From: an uncultured Pelagibacteraceae bacterium | GTDB lineage: Bacteria > Pseudomonadota > Alphaproteobacteria > Pelagibacterales > Pelagibacteraceae | Length of the DNA stretch: 64,000 bases | Direction: 5' to 3' | Assembly (NCBI GenBank): GCA_902608975.1 | Contig: CACLQI010000001.1 | Span: 186,001-250,000, forward strand | Shown: positions 17,793 through 27,714 of the stretch, in pieces | How the letters are laid out: every line of letters starts with the position of its first letter | Numbering within the stretch: the stretch's first letter is position 1 | Translations under genes and position numbers: made by a program | Notes under the pieces: model-generated | Told to the model about the DNA's origin: nothing | Databases searched by the model: none | The model's input: the letters and a program-made list of their open reading frames with translations, nothing else

Positions 17793-19118
17793 TTATTTTC
17801 CTATACAAAAATCATTAAAAATTGAACCTAATATTTCTTCAACATCCACTTTCCCAACTATCATTCCAAGGTGCCTACTAGCCAATCTTAAATCTTCTGC
17901 TGCCTTATCAAAATCATTGTTTTGATTTTTAAAGTTTATTAAATTTTGTAAACATTGTTCAAGATTATTCCTGTGCCTTTCTCTTGTAATTAAAATTTCT
18001 TCACTTTGAATAAATTTGCCTTTCAGCTTAGATTTTATTTGTGAAATTAGATTTTCTATGTTTGTATTATTTTTGACTGATATTATTACATGATCTATTT
18101 TTTTCATTTGCTCAGTTAAGCTAACCTTTTCTAAATCACACTTGTTAATTACTAAAATTGAATTCGGCTTTATTAAATCCTTCAAAAACCCAGTAAAATC
18201 AAGGTTTTTTGGCTCTATTACAATAAGATTTAAATCTGCCTCTTCAGCTTTTTTTAGAGCTAATTTTATACCCTTTTTTTCGATTTCATTTTTAGATTTT
18301 CTTATTCCAGCAGTATCAGATACAACAACTGGATAACCATCGATATTTAAATGTACTTCTATAACGTCCCTAGTAGTACCTGCAATTTCAGAGACGATTG
18401 CTACATCTCTATTTGAAAGATGATTTAATAAACTTGATTTACCTGCGTTTGTTGGTCCAACTATTGCAATTTTAAAACCCTCTCTAATTCTTTCTCCGAC
18501 TTTTTGATCATTTAAAATTTTTTGTATTTTTTCAATTACTTGATCAACATTTTTTTTAATTTCATTATTTATTTTTATAGGCAAATCTTCATCTGGAAAA
18601 TCTATTTTTGCTTCGATATTTGATAATGCCTTTAACAATTTTTCCCTCATACTATTATAAACTTCGGATGTCTTTCCACTCATAATATTTAATGCTTGCC
18701 TTCTTTGAATCTCAGTTTCGGATGAAATTAAATCAGCAATACTTTCTGCTTTTAATAAATTTATTTTTCCATTCTGAAATGCTATTTTGGTAAATTCACC
18801 TGGTTCTGCAATTCTGCATTTTTTTGTATTATTTAGTAGTTTATGTATTGCTTCAACAACTGCTTTGCTTCCATGAACATGTAGTTCTGCCATATCTTCT
18901 CCTGTGTAACTATCTGGTCCTGGGAACCATAGAATTATACCTTCGTCAATTAATTCTAAATTTTCAAAGTTAATTATTTTTCTAATTGTTGCAATTCTAG
19001 GTTTTGGTAAATTATTTTTTGTAACAAGCTTTAATATATTTGAAGTTTGTGTTCCTGAAATTCTTATTACTGCAATTCCAGATATTCCTGGACCAGATGA
19101 GAGAGCGTAAATTGTCAT
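17793..19118 (-). CDS. mnmE: tRNA modification GTPase MnmE (TrmE)
   Basis: MnmE is the GTPase partner of MnmG in U34 modification. It has the N-terminal tetrahydrofolate-binding domain (MTIYALSSGPGISGIAVIRISG), helical domain, inserted G domain with P-loop GPTNAGKSSLLN, GTTRDV and DTAGIR, and the C-terminal FCIGK motif whose Cys is needed for activity. The length of 441 matches the family. It heads the mnmE-mnmG-rsmG-par cluster; upstream is an OGT-like glycosyltransferase gene instead of the rho gene that lies one step further. Confidence 0.98.
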   Translation of the reverse strand: MTIYALSSGPGISGIAVIRISGTQTSNILKLVTKNNLPKPRIATIRKIINFENLELIDEGIILWFPGPDSYTGEDMAELHVHGSKAVVEAIHKLLNNTKKCRIAEPGEFTKIAFQNGKINLLKAESIADLISSETEIQRRQALNIMSGKTSEVYNSMREKLLKALSNIEAKIDFPDEDLPIKINNEIKKNVDQVIEKIQKILNDQKVGERIREGFKIAIVGPTNAGKSSLLNHLSNRDVAIVSEIAGTTRDVIEVHLNIDGYPVVVSDTAGIRKSKNEIEKKGIKLALKKAEEADLNLIVIEPKNLDFTGFLKDLIKPNSILVINKCDLEKVSLTEQMKKIDHVIISVKNNTNIENLISQIKSKLKGKFIQSEEILITRERHRNNLEQCLQNLINFKNQNNDFDKAAEDLRLASRHLGMIVGKVDVEEILGSIFNDFCIGK

Positions 19119-19166
19119 CTTCTCAGTATACCTTCAATAAAAATAAAAACAAAGTTACGATAATAA

Positions 19167-20855
19167 TTATAGATTTTTATTTAGCTTGGAAAACGTATTC
19201 CATTTGTCTTTTAAAATTTTACCTAAATTTAATCCAAGATTTTTATTATCAAATAAAGCAGAGTCCATTACCAAACTTCTTAAAGATTTTCTTATTTTAG
19301 TTAAATTATTTAAATCTGAACTAACTAAATTAGTTTTTTCAATATAATCAGATTTATCCTTTGCAATAAAATTATTTAAATTCAAGTTTTCATTAATAGA
19401 AACACCAAATTTAGAATTAAATATTTTTCCTGAAAGAGTGATCGTTGGTACTCCCATCCATAGAGATTCAAATGTAGTTGTGGCACCGCAAAATGGAAAA
19501 GTATCTAGAGAAATATCTATTTTATTATATAGTTTTAAGTGTTCTTCATTACTTTTTAACCTTTCCATAAAAATAATCTTATTTTCTTCAATTCCATTTT
19601 TTTTAAATTTACTCATAATATTATCCCTTACTAATTGATGATCGTGCACAGATGATTTTAAAATCAATTTTGAATTATTATTTTTCAAAATTTTACTCCA
19701 TGTTTCAATTGCATCATCTGATAACTTTCCATAATTATTAAAAGATCCAAATGTTATAAATTTATTTTTTATTGCAGGAAGTTCGTTAACTTCTATTTTT
19801 GAAGAAATTAAAAAATGACTATTCCATATCTTCGGCAGTCTAATTATTTTTTCAGAATAATTAGACTCTTCTTCTTTTTTAATTAAATTTTGATCAGCAA
19901 TTAAGTAATCCATTTCTTTGATCCCAGAAGAGTTACAATATCCACACCAAGAAATTTGCAATGGAGCAGATTTATTTTTAAAAATTTCACACCTATTTCC
20001 TGTTGAATAACCTGTAAGATCAAACAACATATTAATCTTTTTATCTCTAATAAGATTTATGACCTCTAGGTCACTTAATTTAATTATATCGTACCATTCA
20101 TGAAATATTTCTTTTAGCCTTTCGGTAGTTAAATCATCCGATCCTAAATTATTATTGCTAAATGCAATGATTTCAAAGTTATTTTGCTTAAGAATTTTGA
20201 GGGTTTCTTCAATAAATTTTGTAACGGAGTGAGTTCTTAAATCAGCTGAAAAAAACCCCACTCTTAACTTTTTAGGGTTTTTTTCATATTGGAAACTTTT
20301 TAGGTCTTTATCATCAAATTTTTTCAATTTATCTGCAAATTTATTGCAAAAGTTTAAGTATTCTTTTTGATTATATTTATAAGTATAATTTGTAGTAAAA
20401 AGAAAAGCTGCCCACATTTTTGAATTAGCTTCATTGTTATCAATAATTTTTTTATAATTATTTAAACATTCGTCCATGTTTGCCAAATAAAAATGTATCT
20501 TTGCTAAAGCTAAATTGGCTTTATAATCATACTTATTTATATCTAAATATTCTATTAATAAATCTTTCGCCTCTCCATATTTAAATAATCTTGTACTAAT
20601 TTCTGCATAATTGAACAGTGCGTCGGTCGAAGTTTTATCTTTCAAATATGCTTCTTTAAATAAATCTAATGATTCATTTAATTCTTTTTTAGAAGTTGGT
20701 ATTTTTGATATTTTACAAACGCCAAGTAAATTTAACAAAAAAGAAGATCTTCTATCTAAAAGTAACGAATTTACCTCAAATTCTAATTGATGGAATTTTT
20801 TATTTTTAATTAAATCTTTAATTAATTTTTGTTTTTCTTCACTTAAATCTTTCAT
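19167..20855 (-). CDS. TPR/GT41 (O-GlcNAc transferase-like) glycosyltransferase
   Basis: A 562-residue protein resembling the SPINDLY/OGT family. The N-terminal ~190 residues are helical, TPR-like repeats (for example [20 protein letters not shown]). The catalytic part has the GT41 signatures [66 protein letters not shown] and [27 protein letters not shown]. These enzymes transfer sugars from nucleotide sugars to protein Ser/Thr or other acceptors; the bacterial substrate here is unknown. It sits between rho and mnmE on the same strand, 48 bases before mnmE. Confidence 0.9.
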   Translation of the reverse strand: MKDLSEEKQKLIKDLIKNKKFHQLEFEVNSLLLDRRSSFLLNLLGVCKISKIPTSKKELNESLDLFKEAYLKDKTSTDALFNYAEISTRLFKYGEAKDLLIEYLDINKYDYKANLALAKIHFYLANMDECLNNYKKIIDNNEANSKMWAAFLFTTNYTYKYNQKEYLNFCNKFADKLKKFDDKDLKSFQYEKNPKKLRVGFFSADLRTHSVTKFIEETLKILKQNNFEIIAFSNNNLGSDDLTTERLKEIFHEWYDIIKLSDLEVINLIRDKKINMLFDLTGYSTGNRCEIFKNKSAPLQISWCGYCNSSGIKEMDYLIADQNLIKKEEESNYSEKIIRLPKIWNSHFLISSKIEVNELPAIKNKFITFGSFNNYGKLSDDAIETWSKILKNNNSKLILKSSVHDHQLVRDNIMSKFKKNGIEENKIIFMERLKSNEEHLKLYNKIDISLDTFPFCGATTTFESLWMGVPTITLSGKIFNSKFGVSINENLNLNNFIAKDKSDYIEKTNLVSSDLNNLTKIRKSLRSLVMDSALFDNKNLGLNLGKILKDKWNTFSKLNKNL

Positions 20856-20872
20856 TTAGTGAATTTTATCAA

Positions 20873-22141
20873 CTATGCAGGCTTATTCATAGAGTTAAAA
20901 AATTCTGCATTGCTTTTGGTATTTTTTAGTTTTGAATTAATAAATTCTATAGCATCCATTGTTCCCATTGGAGCTATTATTCTTCTTAGAACATTCATTT
21001 TTTGTAAATCATTTTTATCAAAAAGCAATTCTTCTCTTCTAGTTCCCGATTTTGTTATATCGATTGCTGGAAAGATTCTCTTTTCAGATATTTTTCTGTC
21101 TAAAATAGTTTCACTATTTCCGGTTCCTTTAAATTCTTCAAAAATCACTTCATCCATTCTACTTCCAGTGTCAATTAAAGCTGTTGAAATTATAGTTAGA
21201 GATCCTCCTTCTTCTATGTTTCTTGCGGCACCAAAGAATCTTTTGGGTCTCTGTAAAGCATTAGCATCTACACCTCCAGTTAATACTTTTCCTGAACTTG
21301 GTATAACAGCATTGTAAGCTCTTCCAAGTCTTGTTATTGAATCTAATAAAATTACTACATCTTTTTTATGCTCAGTTAATCTTTTTGCTTTTTCAATAAC
21401 CATTTCTGCAACCTGCACATGTCTTTGTGCTGGTTCATCAAATGTTGAACTAATTACTTCTCCTTTTACAGTTCTTTGCATATCCGTTACTTCTTCTGGT
21501 CTTTCGTCTATTAATAAAACCATTAAAAAGCACTCGGGATAGTTTGCTGCTATGGAGTTAGCTATACTCTGCAAAATCATAGTTTTACCGGCCTTAGGAG
21601 GGGATATAATCAATGATCTTTGCCCTTTTCCTATTGGACTGACCAGATCTATCAATCTAGGGGTTAAATCGGGTTTTTTTTCTATTTTGTTACTTTCAAC
21701 TTCCATTACTAATTGTTTATTTGGATATAAAGGAGTTAAGTTATCAAAAGCAATTTTATGCCTAGATTTTTCTGGCTCTTCAAAGTTAATCTTGCTTACT
21801 TGCAATAAAGCGAAGTATCTTTCTCCATCTTTAGGTGCTCTTACGGGTCCTTCGACCGTGTCTCCTGTTCTTAATCCAAATCTTCTAATTTGACTTGGAC
21901 TCACGTAAATATCATCTGCTCCAGGTAAATAGTTGGACTCCATTGCTCTTAAAAATCCAAACCCATCCTGTAATAGTTGTAAGACTCCGCCTCCAGTAAT
22001 TTCTTCTTTTTCTGCTAACTTTTTTAAAATTGCAAAAACTATTTCCTGTTTTCTTAATGTGCTAGCATTTTCTATACCCAATTCTTCAGCTTGGGTGATA
22101 AGATGCTCAGATGTTTTTGTTTTAAGTTCTTGTATATTCAT
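20873..22141 (-). CDS. rho: Transcription termination factor Rho
   Basis: A hexameric RNA helicase that ends transcription at rut sites. It has an N-terminal helical Rho_N region, the cold-shock-like RNA-binding domain ([15 protein letters not shown]), and the RecA-like ATPase with Walker A in [16 protein letters not shown], plus [25 protein letters not shown], and the R/Q-loop and C-terminal region [10 protein letters not shown]. Length 422 is standard. Intrinsic terminators are rare in this window, so Rho may carry much of the load. It lies 66 bases after hemJ, in the haem-rho-mnmE order near alphaproteobacterial origins. Confidence 0.98.
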   Translation of the reverse strand: MNIQELKTKTSEHLITQAEELGIENASTLRKQEIVFAILKKLAEKEEITGGGVLQLLQDGFGFLRAMESNYLPGADDIYVSPSQIRRFGLRTGDTVEGPVRAPKDGERYFALLQVSKINFEEPEKSRHKIAFDNLTPLYPNKQLVMEVESNKIEKKPDLTPRLIDLVSPIGKGQRSLIISPPKAGKTMILQSIANSIAANYPECFLMVLLIDERPEEVTDMQRTVKGEVISSTFDEPAQRHVQVAEMVIEKAKRLTEHKKDVVILLDSITRLGRAYNAVIPSSGKVLTGGVDANALQRPKRFFGAARNIEEGGSLTIISTALIDTGSRMDEVIFEEFKGTGNSETILDRKISEKRIFPAIDITKSGTRREELLFDKNDLQKMNVLRRIIAPMGTMDAIEFINSKLKNTKSNAEFFNSMNKPA

Positions 22142-22207
22142 GTTTGGAGATTAAATTGTGATTAGTAAGATCCTATTAATATATATACTCTTTTAAAAAT
22201 TTCAATA

Positions 22208-22642
22208 CTATATAGGTTTAAAAACTACTATAAAAACTATTAAAATAAGCAAAATAGTCGGAACTTCATTAAAAATCCTATAAAATTTAGAAGAATTAGT
22301 ATTAGCATCAATTTTAAATCTTCTGAGGCAAAAGCCTAAAAAGAAATGATAAAATGTTAAAATTAACACTAATATAAGTTTAATTTGTAACCATTTAGAT
22401 GCCAATTGATCAAGTCCAATATTAAAAATTAATAACAAACCAAATAGCCATGAAAGACTCATTGCTGGCGTCATTATGTAATAATAAAGTTTTTTCTCCA
22501 TAGTTTTAAAAATGTTGGATATATTTTTGTCTTGTTTATTTTCAGCATGATAAACAAAAATTCTAGGCAAATATAACAAACCTGCCATCCATGATATAAC
22601 CACTATCAAGTGTAATGACTTTAAAATTAAATAAGTATTCAT
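22208..22642 (-). CDS. hemJ: Protoporphyrinogen oxidase HemJ
   Basis: HemJ is the small membrane oxidase that converts protoporphyrinogen IX to protoporphyrin IX, the step before ferrochelatase. The 144-residue protein has four hydrophobic helices and the conserved N-terminal LKSLHLIVVISWMAGLLYLPRIFVYH with the essential His residues. It overlaps hemH by four bases, so hemE, hemH and hemJ form a late-haem operon running away from the origin region. It corresponds to the gene beside hemH in the conserved alphaproteobacterial origin cluster. Confidence 0.93.
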   Translation of the reverse strand: MNTYLILKSLHLIVVISWMAGLLYLPRIFVYHAENKQDKNISNIFKTMEKKLYYYIMTPAMSLSWLFGLLLIFNIGLDQLASKWLQIKLILVLILTFYHFFLGFCLRRFKIDANTNSSKFYRIFNEVPTILLILIVFIVVFKPI

Positions 22643-23640
22643 TTTTTTATAAGATATTTTGTTACTAAGTGTTGAAGCAATACAATATGGTCATCATTAT
22701 CGTTAAGGCATGGAACTAAATCGAAATTTTTACCACCTTTATCAATAAAACTTTTTTTACCTTGAATTAATATTTCTTCTAAAGTTTCTACGCAATCAGA
22801 GGAAAATCCAGGACAAATTACCAAAATATTTTTTTTTCCTTCTTTAGGAAGGTTTTCTAGAGTTTTGTCAGTATAAGGTTGAAGCCACTCTTTGGGTCCA
22901 AATCTAGATTGAAAGGTTGTTACAATTGGAATTTTATTAAATTTTTCTGATAAAAGACGTGATGTTTTTTGGCAATAACAATGATATGGATCTCCATTTT
23001 CAAAATATTTTTTTGGTATTCCGTGATAAGAAGCCATAATTAAATCTGGGGTCCAACTGATTTCAGAAATTTTTTTATTTAAACTATTCACAAGTGCATC
23101 TATGTATAATGGCTCGGATTCATAATGGGGAATAATTTGTAAACTAGGCTGCCATCTCATTTTCATTAAGATTCTATAAACTTCATCACATACTGTAGCT
23201 GTTGTTGCTGCAGCATACTGAGGATATAAAGGTAAAACTATAATATTTTCACAACCTTCTTGATGAAGTATATTCATTTTACTTTTGATGCTTGGATTTC
23301 CATAACGCATTGCAAAATCAATAATTATTTCTTTATTTTTAATTTTTTCTGATAATTTTTTTGTCTGCATTAAAGTAAAATATCTTAATGGTGACATGTT
23401 CTCTTTTTTCATCCATATTTCTTTATATGCTTTTGCAGTTTTGGAGGGTCTAAAGTTCAAAATAAAAAGATTTAAAATTATTTGCCATATTATAGGATTA
23501 ACTTCAATTACCCTTCTGTCCGATAAAAATTCTTTTAAATATTTTCTTATATCAAGCCAGCTTGTTGAATCTGGAGTTCCAAGATTAACTAAAAGCACAC
23601 CTGTTTTTCCAAATTTAATATCGGGATGATCTTTTTTCAT
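22639..23640 (-). CDS. hemH: Ferrochelatase
   Basis: HemH inserts ferrous iron into protoporphyrin IX to make haem. The 333-residue protein carries VLLVNLGTPDS at the N-terminus, the active-site MASYHGIPKKYFENGDPYHCYC with the catalytic His, TTFQSRFGPKEWLQPYTD and the conserved VICPGFSSDCVETLEEI. It follows hemE by 17 bases and its stop overlaps the hemJ start. With hemE, hemJ, hemC and hemD in the same window, much of the tail of haem synthesis is present. Confidence 0.97.
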   Translation of the reverse strand: MKKDHPDIKFGKTGVLLVNLGTPDSTSWLDIRKYLKEFLSDRRVIEVNPIIWQIILNLFILNFRPSKTAKAYKEIWMKKENMSPLRYFTLMQTKKLSEKIKNKEIIIDFAMRYGNPSIKSKMNILHQEGCENIIVLPLYPQYAAATTATVCDEVYRILMKMRWQPSLQIIPHYESEPLYIDALVNSLNKKISEISWTPDLIMASYHGIPKKYFENGDPYHCYCQKTSRLLSEKFNKIPIVTTFQSRFGPKEWLQPYTDKTLENLPKEGKKNILVICPGFSSDCVETLEEILIQGKKSFIDKGGKNFDLVPCLNDNDDHIVLLQHLVTKYLIKK

Positions 23641-23657
23641 TAAAATTAAAAATAACT

Positions 23658-24662
23658 CTAATAATAGCTTTTTACAAACTTTATTAAATAATCTACCATT
23701 TGTGGATCGGTCTTTGGCAAAACACCATGTCCTAAATTAAATATATAGGGGTGATCTTTAAAAATTTCTAGATATTTTTTTGCCTCAGCTTTTAATTTAT
23801 CTTTGTTTGTTAGTAAAATTTTTGGATCAAGTCCACCTTGTACAACTATATCTATTTCTTTTCTTATTTTCTCAGGATTGGTTGAATAATCAATATTGAT
23901 TACATCTGGTTTTATTATTTTACAATATTCCTGATAATTTCGAATTTCTCTTGGAAAACATATAACAGGGACATGAAGTGATTTTATAAAGTTAACTAAG
24001 TTAAGTGTTGGAATATATATATATTCTTTTAAATTTTCATCATCTATTAATCCAGCCCAACTATCAAATATTTGTATTATAGTTGCTCCGCTTTTTATTT
24101 GGTTTTCTATATGAATTTTAAGAAATTTTTCTAATATTAAAAGTATTTCTTTAATTAAATATTTATCTTTAAAAAAATCTTTTTTTAATTTCTGTTTAGG
24201 AGAACATTTATTAATCATATAAACTAATAATGTCCAAGGAGCACCAACAAATCCAATGAGGTCTTTTTTGGAAACTAATTTGTTATTTTTTACTTTTTCT
24301 ATTGATTTATAAACTGGAAGTAATTTTTTAAAAAAATCTAACTCTTCAGTTTTAGATATTGATTCTAAATCTATGTTGCCTAGTTCTGGTCCAAAATCTT
24401 TTCTAAATTCAACCTTTTGACCTAGAGCATAAGGAACTAATAATATATCAGAAAAAATTATAGCAGCATCTAGGTCAAACCTTTTAAGTGGTTGTAAAGT
24501 AATTTCTGAAGATAAATTACTATTCAAACATAATTTAATAAAATTAGTATTTAATTTTCTTATTTCTCTAAATTCATCCAAGTATCTACCTGCTTGTCTC
24601 ATTAACCAAATAGGTCTTAATTTTATTTCCTTTTTTCTTATACATTGTTGAATTGGAGTCAT
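23658..24662 (-). CDS. hemE: Uroporphyrinogen decarboxylase
   Basis: HemE removes four carboxyl groups from uroporphyrinogen III to give coproporphyrinogen III. The N-terminal signature RPIWLMRQAGRYLDEFREIR and the conserved IFSDILLVPYALGQ, GFVGAPWTLLVYMI, IQIFDSWAGLI and FNLGHGVLPKTDPQMV are all present in 334 residues. It is the first minus-strand gene left of the origin-like gap, a position kept in Caulobacter and Rickettsia. Its promoter must lie in that gap. Confidence 0.97.
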   Translation of the reverse strand: MTPIQQCIRKKEIKLRPIWLMRQAGRYLDEFREIRKLNTNFIKLCLNSNLSSEITLQPLKRFDLDAAIIFSDILLVPYALGQKVEFRKDFGPELGNIDLESISKTEELDFFKKLLPVYKSIEKVKNNKLVSKKDLIGFVGAPWTLLVYMINKCSPKQKLKKDFFKDKYLIKEILLILEKFLKIHIENQIKSGATIIQIFDSWAGLIDDENLKEYIYIPTLNLVNFIKSLHVPVICFPREIRNYQEYCKIIKPDVINIDYSTNPEKIRKEIDIVVQGGLDPKILLTNKDKLKAEAKKYLEIFKDHPYIFNLGHGVLPKTDPQMVDYLIKFVKSYY

Positions 24663-24946
24663 TTAAATATTTAATAATATAATTTAGTTTTAGTAGTATA
24701 TTCTGTTAATAAATATAATTATTGATCATTAACAACTTATACATATTTTATTAACAAATAAATCTTATTAAAAATACTATATATTAGCTAATTTGAAGCG
24801 CTATTTAATTTTTATATATTAAATGTATATTACTTATTAACGTTGATAATAATGTTTATAAGATTACTGTTTTACAATTAATAAAATTTTTTAAAAAAAA
24901 ATAGTAAGATTAATTTTTATAATACTAAATTATTAACAATTTATAC
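24663..24946. other. oriC: Putative chromosomal replication origin (oriC) region
   Basis: This extremely AT-rich 284-base gap lies between hemE (leftward) and ppsR (rightward), the known origin position in Caulobacter crescentus and Rickettsia prowazekii. It contains a 17-base direct repeat ATTAACAAYTTATACAT at 24728-24744 and 24932-24948; each holds TTATACAT, close to the DnaA-box consensus TTATNCACA. A near-palindrome TTATTAACGTTGATAA lies at 24834-24849. Genes run away on both sides for 10 kb to the left and 4.5 kb to the right. No exact consensus DnaA box was found, so the call rests mainly on position and repeats. Confidence 0.7.
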
Positions 24947-25771
24947 ATGAATGATACATACCAAATTTATTTAATATCAGATTCTACAGGTGAAACTTTA
25001 GATAGAATTTTTTTAGCTCTCAAGGCACAGTTTAAAAATTTTAAATATAAAATACACTCATACTCGTTTACAAGGACCCAAAATCAAATATCCAAAATAA
25101 TTGATATTTCAAACAAACAAGCGAATTCTATAATACTCTATACAATTGTTGATGTTAATCTTGCTAATTTTTTATTAAAAAAAAGTGAAAGATATAAAAT
25201 TCCTTGTTTTAGTGTTTTGGGAGATTTAATAATTAATTTTTCAAAAATACTTAATCAAAAAGCAACTCATGTACCTAGTGGTCAACATACTTTAAATGAA
25301 GAATATTATGATCGAATTGATGCAATTCAATTTACAATGAATCATGACGACGGAAACTCAACAAATGATTTGGATAAATCAGATGTTATATTATTAGGAG
25401 TTAGCAGAACCAGCAAGACTCCAACTTCTATTTATTTAGCTAATAGAGGATTAAAAACTTCAAATATTCCTCTTGTAAATGAAAATTCAGTTCCAGAATT
25501 GCTTAAAAAAAAACCAAAAATATCTTGTGTTGTAGGATTGACTACAGAACCGGCTAGGTTATTAGATCTTAGAAAAAATAGGATGAACTCTTTAAAAGAA
25601 AATGAACCAATAGATTATACAAATTTGGAAACAATTTCTCAAGAAGTAGAGAAAGCCAAGCAAACCTTTAAAAAATATAATTGGCCCGTTATTGATGTCA
25701 CCAGAAAATCTGTTGAGGAAACCGCTGCATCAATTATTAAAATCCACGAGATATATAAAAATAATGAATAA
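24947..25771 (+). CDS. ppsR: Pyruvate,phosphate dikinase regulatory protein (DUF299)
   Basis: A bifunctional Ser/Thr kinase and pyrophosphorylase that switches pyruvate,phosphate dikinase (or PEP synthase) off and on by ADP-dependent phosphorylation and Pi-dependent dephosphorylation. The N-terminal IYLISDSTGETLDRI, the P-loop-like GVSRTSKTPTSIYLA and the closing PVIDVTRKSVEETAASI are characteristic; length 274 is normal. Which target it controls cannot be seen here. It is the first gene right of the putative origin, matching the RP001-type gene of the conserved origin cluster; an origin repeat runs into its ATG. Confidence 0.93.
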   Translation: MNDTYQIYLISDSTGETLDRIFLALKAQFKNFKYKIHSYSFTRTQNQISKIIDISNKQANSIILYTIVDVNLANFLLKKSERYKIPCFSVLGDLIINFSKILNQKATHVPSGQHTLNEEYYDRIDAIQFTMNHDDGNSTNDLDKSDVILLGVSRTSKTPTSIYLANRGLKTSNIPLVNENSVPELLKKKPKISCVVGLTTEPARLLDLRKNRMNSLKENEPIDYTNLETISQEVEKAKQTFKKYNWPVIDVTRKSVEETAASIIKIHEIYKNNE

Positions 25772-26342
25772 TAAAATAGTATTAGCTTCTAAAAGCAAAG
25801 TAAGAAAAAATATTCTAGAAAATAATGGTTTTAATTGCGTTGTTAAACCAGCAAATATTGACGAAGAAACAGTTAAGGAAAGTCTTACAAAAGAAGGAGC
25901 AACACCACTTTTAATTTCTAAAAATCTTGCTGAACTTAAAGCAAATAAAATTAGTGAGGGCTTAAACGGAGAAGTTGTTATAGGAGCTGATAGTGTTATT
26001 GATCTTGATGGTCATATAATATCTAAACCATCTAGTCGTAAAGAAGCAATGGAAATACTTAAAAAATTAAATGGAAAGATACATCATTTGATTAGTTCTG
26101 TTTGTGTATCAAAAAATGGCCAAATGATTTGGAATTATACCGATAAAGCCTCTTTAACTATGAAAAATATGTCCAATTCAGATCTTGAAGAGTATTTATC
26201 AAAAATAAATGATGAGGATTTGTATGCTTATAATGTTTATCAAATTGAAGGAAAGGGAAGAGCACTATTTTCAGAGATAAAGGGCGATGAAAGCACAATA
26301 ATGGGATTACCAATAAAAAAAATAAAAGAATTTTTATCATGA
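25764..26342 (+). CDS. maf: Maf-like nucleotide pyrophosphatase
   Basis: Maf proteins hydrolyse non-canonical or modified nucleoside triphosphates to monophosphates (house cleaning) and have been linked to septum control. The start ATG at 25764 yields MNNKIVLASKSKVRKNIL, the usual N-terminus (LASxSxxR); the longer frame back to 25692 would overlap ppsR by 80 bases and is rejected. VVIGADSVIDLDG and ISKPSSRKEAMEIL follow, with EGKGRALFSEIKGDESTIMGLP near the end. It overlaps ppsR by eight bases and aroE by four. Confidence 0.92.
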   Translation: MNNKIVLASKSKVRKNILENNGFNCVVKPANIDEETVKESLTKEGATPLLISKNLAELKANKISEGLNGEVVIGADSVIDLDGHIISKPSSRKEAMEILKKLNGKIHHLISSVCVSKNGQMIWNYTDKASLTMKNMSNSDLEEYLSKINDEDLYAYNVYQIEGKGRALFSEIKGDESTIMGLPIKKIKEFLS

Positions 26343-27130
26343 AAAAATACATAGTTATTGGAAACCCTATAGATCACTCTCTATCACCTAAACTTCATAA
26401 CTACTGGATAAAAAAAAATAATATTAATGCTACTTATGATAAAAAAAAACTTGATGAAGATGAATTAAAAGAAATTATTTCTGAAGTTAAAGAAGGAAAA
26501 ATAAATGGGATTAACGTTACTATACCTTTTAAAAAAGCAGTTATTCCTTTTTTAGATGAGTTAAGTATTGAGGCAAATGAAACACAATCAGTTAACACAA
26601 TTTATCTAAACAATGGTAAAACAATTGGCCATAATACTGACGCTGCCGGTTTCGAATTATCAATTAAGTATTCAAAATATGAACTTAATAATAAAAGAAT
26701 TTTTATTTTAGGAGCAGGCGGAGTAGTTCCCTCTATAATCTTTTCACTTAAGAAAATGAAGACCTCAAAAATTATTTTAAGCAACAGAACAGAAGAAAAA
26801 GCAGCGAATTTAAAAGATTCATTTAAATACATAGATATTGTCAAATGGGGCGTCATACCAAATTTTGATATGATAATTAATGCTACTAGTGTTGGTCTTA
26901 AAGAAAATGATGAAATAAAATTAGATTTTTCAAAAGTTGAAAAAAATAAAATTTTTTATGATGTCATTTATAACCCACGCCAAACAAATTTTTTAAAAAA
27001 AGCAAAAAATTTTGGTCATAAAACTATGAATGGAAAAATGATGTTTATTTATCAAGCTCACCAGGCTTTTACATTGTGGCACAAAATTATGCCAGATATA
27101 GACAATGAAACTATTAAATTGCTAGATTAA
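26339..27130 (+). CDS. aroE: Shikimate dehydrogenase
   Basis: AroE reduces 3-dehydroshikimate to shikimate with NADPH in aromatic amino acid synthesis. The 263-residue protein has VIGNPIDHSLSPKLHN, the catalytic Lys in GINVTIPFKKAVIPF, the Asp-containing HNTDAAGFELS, the NADPH motif FILGAGGVVPSI with SNRTEEKA, and NATSVGLKEND. Four-base overlap with maf and one-base overlap with coaE show an operon that follows the alphaproteobacterial origin order. Confidence 0.96.
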   Translation: MKKYIVIGNPIDHSLSPKLHNYWIKKNNINATYDKKKLDEDELKEIISEVKEGKINGINVTIPFKKAVIPFLDELSIEANETQSVNTIYLNNGKTIGHNTDAAGFELSIKYSKYELNNKRIFILGAGGVVPSIIFSLKKMKTSKIILSNRTEEKAANLKDSFKYIDIVKWGVIPNFDMIINATSVGLKENDEIKLDFSKVEKNKIFYDVIYNPRQTNFLKKAKNFGHKTMNGKMMFIYQAHQAFTLWHKIMPDIDNETIKLLD

Positions 27131-27705
27131 TGATAAAAATTGGAATTTTGGGTGGCATAGGAAGTGGAAAGACTTTTATATCTAAAAAATTCGGTTTTCC
27201 GGTATTTAATGCTGATGATGAAGTAAAAAAAATTTATAGAAAAAATAAAAATTGTTATAAAAAGTTAAAAAGAATCTTTCCAAATTTTATTTCATCTTTT
27301 CCTATTAAAAAAAAAGAATTAATGAAAGCAATACATTATAATAAAAATAATATAAAAAAAATTAATCAAATAGTTCATCCACTTGTAAGGAGAAATCTAA
27401 ATAAATTTCTTTCAAAAAATAAAAGGAAAAAGGCAGTAATTTTAGATATTCCTTTGTTATTAGAAAACAAAATAAAAATAAGAAATCTTATATTAGTTTT
27501 TGTGGATGCTAATAAAAAAAATATTTTAAAAAAATTAAAAAAAAGACAAAATTTTAATGTAAAAACTTTTAATGTTTTAAAAAAAACTCAATTTACTAAT
27601 AATTTTAAAAGAGATAAAGCAAACTTTATAATTAAAAACAATTTTAAAAAAGATAAAATTAAAAAAAAAGTAAATTTATTAAAAGAAAAAATTTTTTATA
27701 AATAA
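27130..27705 (+). CDS. coaE: Dephospho-CoA kinase
   Basis: CoaE phosphorylates dephospho-CoA in the last step of coenzyme A synthesis. The P-loop GGIGSGKTFISKKFG lies at the N-terminus, followed by FNADDEVKKIY, HPLVRRNLNKF and VILDIPLLLENKI, the usual kinase landmarks. The 191-residue protein is exceptionally rich in lysine and asparagine. It starts on the last base of the aroE stop (TAATG). Confidence 0.92.
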   Translation: MIKIGILGGIGSGKTFISKKFGFPVFNADDEVKKIYRKNKNCYKKLKRIFPNFISSFPIKKKELMKAIHYNKNNIKKINQIVHPLVRRNLNKFLSKNKRKKAVILDIPLLLENKIKIRNLILVFVDANKKNILKKLKKRQNFNVKTFNVLKKTQFTNNFKRDKANFIIKNNFKKDKIKKKVNLLKEKIFYK

Positions 27706-27714
27706 GCATTAACT

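Noticed and set aside
24663-24946. CtrA-type TTAA-N7-TTAA boxes in the origin gap
   Set aside because: TTAA is frequent in such AT-rich sequence; no pair with exactly seven bases between was found convincingly.
25692-25763. Longer maf start at 25692
   Set aside because: It lies inside ppsR and adds 24 residues before the conserved LASKS motif.
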